Positions 59,593-64,000 of a stretch of 64,000 bases of DNA are shown here, one piece after another. The notes beneath the pieces were generated by a model. The model was not told where the DNA came from. It ran no database searches and saw nothing but the letters and a program-made list of their open reading frames with translations. The stretch lies in NCBI GenBank assembly GCA_040770625.1, contig JAXGIW010000005.1:62001-126000 (forward strand), read 5' to 3'. Source of the stretch: 58-81 sp012729145 (lineage in GTDB: Bacteria; Synergistota; Synergistia; Synergistales; Thermovirgaceae). Numbering within the stretch: the stretch's first letter is position 1; every line of letters starts with the position of its first letter. A program made the position numbers and the translations under genes.

Positions 59593-60158
59593 GGCCAGAC
59601 CCCCTTCGTTGAAGACGAGGTCTGGGAAGGGATAAAAGCCTGTGCAAAGGCACGTCCGGTGGCCTTGAAGAGAGCCTCTGCCGCATGGTGAGAGTTGTCA
59701 GCCTCCAGGAGCCTGGCATGGATCGTCGTTCTCGACTCCCTTGCCAGGGCCGAGAAGAACTCCGGCACGAGTTCAAGGTCCAGATCGCCGCATCTTTCGG
59801 ATGGGAAGGAGCCCCGGAAGTAACAACCCCCTCTTCCGCTCAAATCCACCGAGATCAGCGCCAGCGAACCGTCCATTGGGAGAGCGCACCAGCCGTAACG
59901 GGCTCGGGGAGAAGAAGGGTACCATGAGAAGAGAGCCCTTCCCAGGGCAATACCCACATCCTCAACGATGTGATGAAGGTCTTCTCCCTCTCTTCCCGAC
60001 GCCTCGATCGACAGGCTCCACCCCATATTAGCCCCCAAAAGCTCCAGCATGTGGGAAAAGAACCCGCAGGGTGTTTTGATAGATGGCGTACCCGGTTCGG
60101 TCTCGAATGAGACCCTGACCGAAGTCTCTGCAGTCGTTCTCTCGAACTCATTCGGCAT
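59589..60158 (-). CDS. hisB: Imidazoleglycerol-phosphate dehydratase
   Basis: Monofunctional dehydratase of 189 residues that makes imidazole acetol phosphate. Two His-rich manganese-binding motifs, DLHHIVED and SHHAAEALFKA, are present, as is FFSHMLELLG at the start. The N-terminal phosphatase domain of enterobacterial HisB is absent, so histidinol phosphate hydrolysis must be done by another protein, which makes the HAD gene at the operon's end of interest. Overlaps hisG by 11 bases and hisH by 4. An AAGGAAGGAACTACA region precedes the ATG. Confidence 0.94.
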   Translation of the reverse strand: MPNEFERTTAETSVRVSFETEPGTPSIKTPCGFFSHMLELLGANMGWSLSIEASGREGEDLHHIVEDVGIALGRALFSWYPSSPRARYGWCALPMDGSLALISVDLSGRGGCYFRGSFPSERCGDLDLELVPEFFSALARESRTTIHARLLEADNSHHAAEALFKATGRAFAQAFIPSQTSSSTKGVWP

Positions 60159-60798
60159 TGTAGTTCCTTCCTTTCCATGGTTTCAGTTCACCCATGATCC
60201 CGGATATCATGCTCCACCCTGTCTGTGTGAACCGCCTGCTGGCCACCAGTCTCATCGAGACATGGGCCACCTCCTGTATGACCTTCAGTCCGTTCGCCTT
60301 AAGGGTCTCCCCCGACTGGACGATATCAAGTATGCAGTCGCTGATCCCGAGAATAGGTGCCAGTTCCACTGATCCGTGCATATGGACGACCTCCAGTTTG
60401 AGCCCAAGGGATTGGAAGAAGGACGTTGCTATGTTGGGGTACTTGGTGGCAACCTTGAGGCCGTTCAGATGATTCCCTGGAGAGGCAAATTTTCTGACCA
60501 GAGGATCTGGAGCGGCAATGACCAGCCTGCACCTCCCAGCCCCTGTATCGGCTAGCTCCACCAGAGGGACCTTGCGTTCCATGAGGACATCGCTCCCGGC
60601 CAGGGCCATATCTGCGGCCCCGTAGTGCACGTAGGCAGGTACGTCCATTGGTTTGGCCAACAGATAACGTCGATCCCTCTCGGAGATGACCAGGGCTCGG
60701 CCAGGGTTTTCAAGGCGAGAGCAGGGGAGTCCGAGTTGAGCCAGTATCGTTGCGCACTCCTTCATCATTCTTCCCGTCGGGATGGCAATGCTGATCAT
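60148..60798 (-). CDS. hisG: ATP phosphoribosyltransferase, short form
   Basis: The first enzyme of histidine synthesis, in the short form of 216 residues that lacks the regulatory C-terminal domain. It has ISIAIPTGRM, YGAADMALAGSDVL, ELADTGAGRC, KVATKYPNIA, the pocket HMHGSVELAPILGISD and DIVQSGETLKANGL. Short HisG works with HisZ, which is encoded next to it (overlapping by 4 bases, ATGA). It shares an 11-base overlap with hisB at the other end. Confidence 0.94.
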   Translation of the reverse strand: MISIAIPTGRMMKECATILAQLGLPCSRLENPGRALVISERDRRYLLAKPMDVPAYVHYGAADMALAGSDVLMERKVPLVELADTGAGRCRLVIAAPDPLVRKFASPGNHLNGLKVATKYPNIATSFFQSLGLKLEVVHMHGSVELAPILGISDCILDIVQSGETLKANGLKVIQEVAHVSMRLVASRRFTQTGWSMISGIMGELKPWKGRNYNAE

Positions 60799-62003
60799 GT
60801 CCTTCCTCCGTCAGGCAACCAGTAGGCCCGGTCAACAGGGCTGTTATTCTCCAGGTCGTAGATGGATCCATCGGACAGGTCGGTCCACCAGCGGTAGCCT
60901 CGCCTCCTGGCCAGTTCGATGGACCTTTCCCTCTGGTCTATCCAGCTCATCTCTACGGTTACACCGCAAGCGGCCAACTCCGCGGCCAGCTTCATTGCTG
61001 TCTCCGGCCGAAGATCTCCGGACCAGGTCATGACCGCTAGAGATTTGGAAACGGACGAGGTGCCCCGGTAGAGAAGGAGGTCCAGGTTCAGCGAGAAACC
61101 GATGGCCTGGCCCAGGACGCCAAATGATGAAAGGAGCCCGTCGTAGCGCCCCCCACCCCCCACAGGACGGCCGTGAGACCCGCAGAAGACCTCGAAGACA
61201 GGTCCGCTGTAGTAGTCCAGTTCCCTGGCTATGCTGAGATCAACCAGGACCCTGTCCTTGAAGCCCGAGACAGCAAGGGCTTCAACAAGGTTCCTGACGC
61301 TTCCGGTGGAACAGTCCTTCGGGAGGGCTCTCGTGGCACTTTCCAGGACTTCCACTCCTCCCCTGAGATAGGGGAGGGCTTCAAGGGGCCTTCTCAGGCT
61401 TTCAGGGATCGGGGCCCGGTCCAGTATCTCTCGGAAGGATGAAAAAGAGCGTCGGGCCAGAGCCTCCCTTAGAGCAATGGACGAACGTTCGGGCAATTCC
61501 TTAAGCAGCGATGCAAGGATAGTAACATCGCCGATGACGATAAAGCTCTCCCTGACCTCAAGGGCGTCCAGTGTCTTCAGTAGCAGAGTAAGAAGCTCGA
61601 TATCGGCTCCCTCACTCTCCCAACCGAGGAGCTCGGCTCCGATCTGGAAGTACTCCACATCGTTATCGGGGGGTGAGGGTATCCGGTAGACCTTGTCTGC
61701 GTAACAGACCCTCAGGGGCCTCTCCTCGGGGGCGTAGTGAGAGCTCAGGTATGATACCGCTGCCAGGGTGAGATCCGGTCTCAGGCACCCCGTCTCACCC
61801 GAAGGAGTCCCCAGTGAGACCATCCTGCTGCGGACATCACCAGAGAGGCACTCCCAGCAGGGGCCGAAGAGCTGGACCGATGAAGGGAGCAGTAGACGAT
61901 ATCCGTAGCCTGTAAAGATTTCGAAGAAGACCTGTCTTGCCCTTTCGATCCTCTCGGCCTCGATGCCCCCTATGCTTTTGAAACCCCTGGGCAAGCCTTT
62001 CAT
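60795..62003 (-). CDS. hisZ: ATP phosphoribosyltransferase regulatory subunit
   Basis: HisS-like protein of 402 residues that acts with short HisG and responds to histidine. It has a class II aminoacyl-tRNA synthetase fold (with PDLTLAAVSYLSSHY, ADKVYRIPS, VGGGGRYDGLLSSFG and a C-terminal anticodon-domain-like half) but no functional tRNA charging is expected because the adenylation residues are degenerate and it is in a his operon between hisD and hisG. Overlaps hisD by 4 bases and hisG by 4. No other synthetase role is indicated. Confidence 0.9.
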   Translation of the reverse strand: MKGLPRGFKSIGGIEAERIERARQVFFEIFTGYGYRLLLPSSVQLFGPCWECLSGDVRSRMVSLGTPSGETGCLRPDLTLAAVSYLSSHYAPEERPLRVCYADKVYRIPSPPDNDVEYFQIGAELLGWESEGADIELLTLLLKTLDALEVRESFIVIGDVTILASLLKELPERSSIALREALARRSFSSFREILDRAPIPESLRRPLEALPYLRGGVEVLESATRALPKDCSTGSVRNLVEALAVSGFKDRVLVDLSIARELDYYSGPVFEVFCGSHGRPVGGGGRYDGLLSSFGVLGQAIGFSLNLDLLLYRGTSSVSKSLAVMTWSGDLRPETAMKLAAELAACGVTVEMSWIDQRERSIELARRRGYRWWTDLSDGSIYDLENNSPVDRAYWLPDGGRT

Positions 62004-63262
62004 GAGCGATCGACCCCAATGCGGAGTTCCATTGCGAGAGTGTGGCCCGGCAAACCCTCGGCCCCGGATATCGGGGTTCCGAGTTCGGCCAGTCTCCTTG
62101 CGCCACCTATGTCGGTCTCAAGAAAGGTCTGGGGTCTGAGGAATGTTCCTGTCCAGAGCCCGCCGGCGAAACGGGCTGTGCCCCCCGTAGGAAGGATATG
62201 GTTAGTCCCGGCGACGTAATCGCCGAAGGCCTGGGCAGTGAACGGTCCAAGAAAGGCAGAGCCGAAGGACCTGAATAGCGGGAGGGCTTTTCCTGGGGCC
62301 TTCACGGCCAGGACCAGGTGTTCGGGCGATTCGGAGTTCGCATATGCTGCGGCTTCCTCCATGCTGCAGAAGGTAACGGTGCCGTTGCAGGTCCATGACT
62401 CCCTGGCCGTTCCGGGATCGGGCAACTTTCCCAGGAGACTTTCCACCTCTGCCAGTACGGAGAGGGCCAGTTCCCGGTCCAGGCACAAAAGGGTGGCCCT
62501 GGCCTGGCTGTCGTGCTCGGACTGGGCGATAAGGTCTGCCGCGACAAGGTCGGCCCTGGCGGTACCGTCGGCAACGACGGTGACCTCGCTGGGTCCAGCC
62601 AGTCCATCTATCCCTACGGCACCGAAGAGAAGTCTCTTGGCCTCGGTTACATAGGCATTGCCGGGGCCGGCGATCACGTCTACCCGCTCCATGCCTTCAA
62701 TACCGAACGCACAGGCTGCTATCGCCTGGGCTCCACCGATGGACCAGACCTCCTTGACGTCCAGCATGGAAAGGGCTCCCAGTACTATTTCGTGGGGGCC
62801 ATCCGGCCCTGAAGGGGGGGTCATGGCGATGATCCTTCCAACACCGGCCTCCCTGGCAGCCACTACACCCATTATGGCCGTACTTGGCAGAGGGTAGCGT
62901 CCACCGGGGACATAGATGGCAGCGCTGGAGACAGGTTCGAACCTGATACCAGCAAATACCCCTTTCATGACCTCTACTACTTCTTCCCTGAGCATTGACC
63001 TCTGGAAGGAGTGGAAGGTGCTTACGTTCATCGCTGCCTGGGCGAGTGCCTCCCTTACCCGGGGGGGAAGCGCCGCTTCCGCGGAGGCGATTGCTTCCCT
63101 TGATACGCGGAGATCCCCGGTATACCCGTCAAAGGTGCGGGAAAACTGCCTAACCGCCTTCTCTCCGGATCGCCGGACCGCCTCGACGATCTCTGTTACT
63201 CTGGGGGTAATGTTCCTGGTCGCTTCTGGGACAGCCGTTGTCCGTCTTTTGATATACTCCAA
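62000..63262 (-). CDS. hisD: Histidinol dehydrogenase
   Basis: Zinc and NAD enzyme of 420 residues that does the last two oxidation steps of histidine synthesis. It has YVPGGRYPLPSTAIMG, VIAGPGNAYVTEAKRLLFG, QSEHDSQA with the catalytic and zinc-ligand residues, ESPEHL, TNHILPTGGTARF and GLPGHT. The start is TTG at 63262 with GGAGGAG six bases before it. It is the first gene of the minus-strand his operon and is divergent from hisC, with promoters in both directions in the 231-base gap. Confidence 0.95.
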   Translation of the reverse strand: MEYIKRRTTAVPEATRNITPRVTEIVEAVRRSGEKAVRQFSRTFDGYTGDLRVSREAIASAEAALPPRVREALAQAAMNVSTFHSFQRSMLREEVVEVMKGVFAGIRFEPVSSAAIYVPGGRYPLPSTAIMGVVAAREAGVGRIIAMTPPSGPDGPHEIVLGALSMLDVKEVWSIGGAQAIAACAFGIEGMERVDVIAGPGNAYVTEAKRLLFGAVGIDGLAGPSEVTVVADGTARADLVAADLIAQSEHDSQARATLLCLDRELALSVLAEVESLLGKLPDPGTARESWTCNGTVTFCSMEEAAAYANSESPEHLVLAVKAPGKALPLFRSFGSAFLGPFTAQAFGDYVAGTNHILPTGGTARFAGGLWTGTFLRPQTFLETDIGGARRLAELGTPISGAEGLPGHTLAMELRIGVDRS

Positions 63263-63327
63263 TCAGGACTCCTCCATTGTGCCTCTACCAAAGTAAAGGG
63301 TTAGAAAGCTATACAAACACGATGGGC

Positions 63328-63357
63328 ATGATAACACGGCATCGAAGGAAAAGGCAA
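63328..63357 (-). promoter_or_regulatory. Probable promoter of the hisD operon
   Basis: On the minus strand TTGCCT (63352-63357) is followed after 18 bases by TATCAT (63328-63333, 5 of 6). The leader to the TTG start at 63262 is about 60 bases. No his leader peptide with a histidine run and no T-box is seen. Confidence 0.45.
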
Positions 63358-63407
63358 GAGGGAGATCGATGAAGTGTGAAGTCCGGTCATAAAGAAAAAG
63401 TTTTCCG

Positions 63408-63436
63408 TTGACAACTGGTGAAAGGCTTGATAAACT
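63408..63436 (+). promoter_or_regulatory. Promoter of hisC
   Basis: TTGACA (63408-63413) is followed after 17 bases by TAAACT (63431-63436, 4 of 6). The leader to the GTG start at 63494 is about 50 bases. It is divergent from the hisD promoter, so the two directions may share regulation. Confidence 0.6.
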
Positions 63437-63493
63437 GCCATTTGTGTTGTTTGGCCACGTTTTATTACTGTGAAGCGACAGGGAGGCAAACCG

Positions 63494-64000
63494 GTGAGAG
63501 TCCTTTCGAAAATACCCTACGAAATATCTTCCATCTCTCAGGAAGCAAGGCTGGACAAAAACGAGAACCCATATAACCCCCCTCCGGGGATGACGGAAGA
63601 GCTAAGAATGGTCATATCCTCGATACAGCTGAACCGTTACCCCGACCAGGATGCCACTGCCCTGAGGAGAGCCCTCTCGGATTACTCCGGCTTTCCCGCC
63701 GACTGGATAACCGTCGGGAACGGCGGTGACGAACTGATCGCGTATCTGATGACCGCCTTTGTCCCTTCGGGGGGCTGCCTGATCACCCTCAGCCCTTCCT
63801 TCTCCGGTTACGAGCACCAGAGCAGGGCCCTTGATGTGAGGACCAGCGAGGTACCCCTTGAATACCGGGACGGCTCCATTTTCCTCGATACGGAAAAGCT
63901 GATCGATCGTCTCGCAGCTTCCTCACCGGACCTGGTCATCATTGACAGGCCCAACAACCCTACCGGCCTTTCTCTGTCCCTTGATCTTCTCAAAGAGATA
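63494..64000 (+). CDS. hisC: Histidinol-phosphate aminotransferase (3' truncated by window)
   Basis: The first 169 residues of a fold-type I aminotransferase that converts imidazole acetol phosphate and glutamate into histidinol phosphate. The LDKNENPYNPPPGM segment is the HisC N-terminal signature, with NRYPDQDA, NGGDELIA and RPNNPTGLS following in order. The frame stays open to the window edge, so the lysine segment lies beyond it. GTG at 63494 stands behind GGGAGG, seven bases away. The gene is divergent from hisD and supplies the one standard his enzyme otherwise missing before the phosphatase step. Confidence 0.9.
   Translation, partial: MRVLSKIPYEISSISQEARLDKNENPYNPPPGMTEELRMVISSIQLNRYPDQDATALRRALSDYSGFPADWITVGNGGDELIAYLMTAFVPSGGCLITLSPSFSGYEHQSRALDVRTSEVPLEYRDGSIFLDTEKLIDRLAASSPDLVIIDRPNNPTGLSLSLDLLKEI

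Noticed and set aside
63301..63489. 62-residue minus-strand frame between hisD and hisC as a his leader peptide
   Set aside because: It has only a few scattered histidines and no histidine run, no terminator follows, and it overlaps both promoter predictions.
1..64000. Prophage, insertion sequence, CRISPR, defence or toxin genes
   Set aside because: No transposase, integrase, repeat-spacer array, restriction or toxin-antitoxin motif is seen in any frame; the window looks like core and metabolic chromosome.

Overview
The window reads as chromosomal DNA of a diderm, anaerobic, amino-acid- and peptide-fermenting bacterium, most likely a member of the Synergistota; this placement is an inference from gene content and protein style, not from a marker gene. 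Signs for a diderm are an LpxL-like lipid A acyltransferase, a TolC/HlyD/RND efflux set and several signal-peptide proteins. Signs for amino acid fermentation are two adjacent glutamate dehydrogenases, ornithine aminotransferase, three class I aminotransferases, an OPT peptide transporter next to a P1 peptidase, an M20 amidohydrolase and several acyl-CoA-type enzymes. The DNA is GC-rich, genes are tightly packed with many ATGA overlaps, and TTG/GTG starts behind strong GGAGG sites are frequent. No tRNA, rRNA, CRISPR array, insertion sequence or phage gene is seen.

Layout. 1-645: end of an unrecognised gene and its terminator. 765-5477: a D-2-hydroxyacid dehydrogenase, a divergently read exported Ntn-type amide hydrolase, then an overlapping DUF1537 kinase + PdxA2 pair resembling D-threonate/four-carbon sugar acid catabolism. 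5555-12004: aminotransferase, DUF1538 membrane protein coupled to a tandem PII-like protein, UPF0324 and AEC transporters, a small secreted protein. 12342-20968: acyl-CoA ligase-like protein, ornithine aminotransferase with a clear promoter, a crotonase lacking both usual glutamates, dCMP deaminase, an AAA+ (CbxX/CfqX) ATPase fused to a long repeat region, and an HD hydrolase. 21072-26170: OPT transporter, P1 peptidase, NarL-type response regulator and histidine kinase, UPF0316 protein. 26296-37118: beta-CASP nuclease, then TolC-HlyD-RND-unknown-tyrS-acyltransferase in one direction. 37132-41944 (minus): two tandem aminotransferase paralogues, mnmE, a 4-OT tautomerase and an M48 protease. 42109-48975: apgM, a YhaM-like nuclease, an RluA pseudouridine synthase, a small gene with an in-frame TGA and SECIS-like hairpin, and two glutamate dehydrogenases. 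49032-56048: PPDK_N-type protein, asnS, M20 hydrolase, acyl-CoA synthetase, citC-like ligase. 56042-64000: a nearly complete histidine operon (D-Z-G-B-H-A-F-IE plus a HAD phosphatase) with hisC divergent and cut by the window edge.

The most interesting item is the small gene at 45460-45780: an A-type Fe-S carrier (HesB/IscA) reading frame in which the conserved cysteine position is a TGA codon, followed at the right distance by a hairpin that fits the bacterial SECIS model. It has its own promoter and terminator and ordinary ORF calling misses it. Further points are an RND pump whose proton-relay Asp/Asp/Lys positions are all Asn, the HAD gene that may supply the missing histidinol-phosphate phosphatase, the DUF1538/PII pair, and the AAA-repeat fusion.
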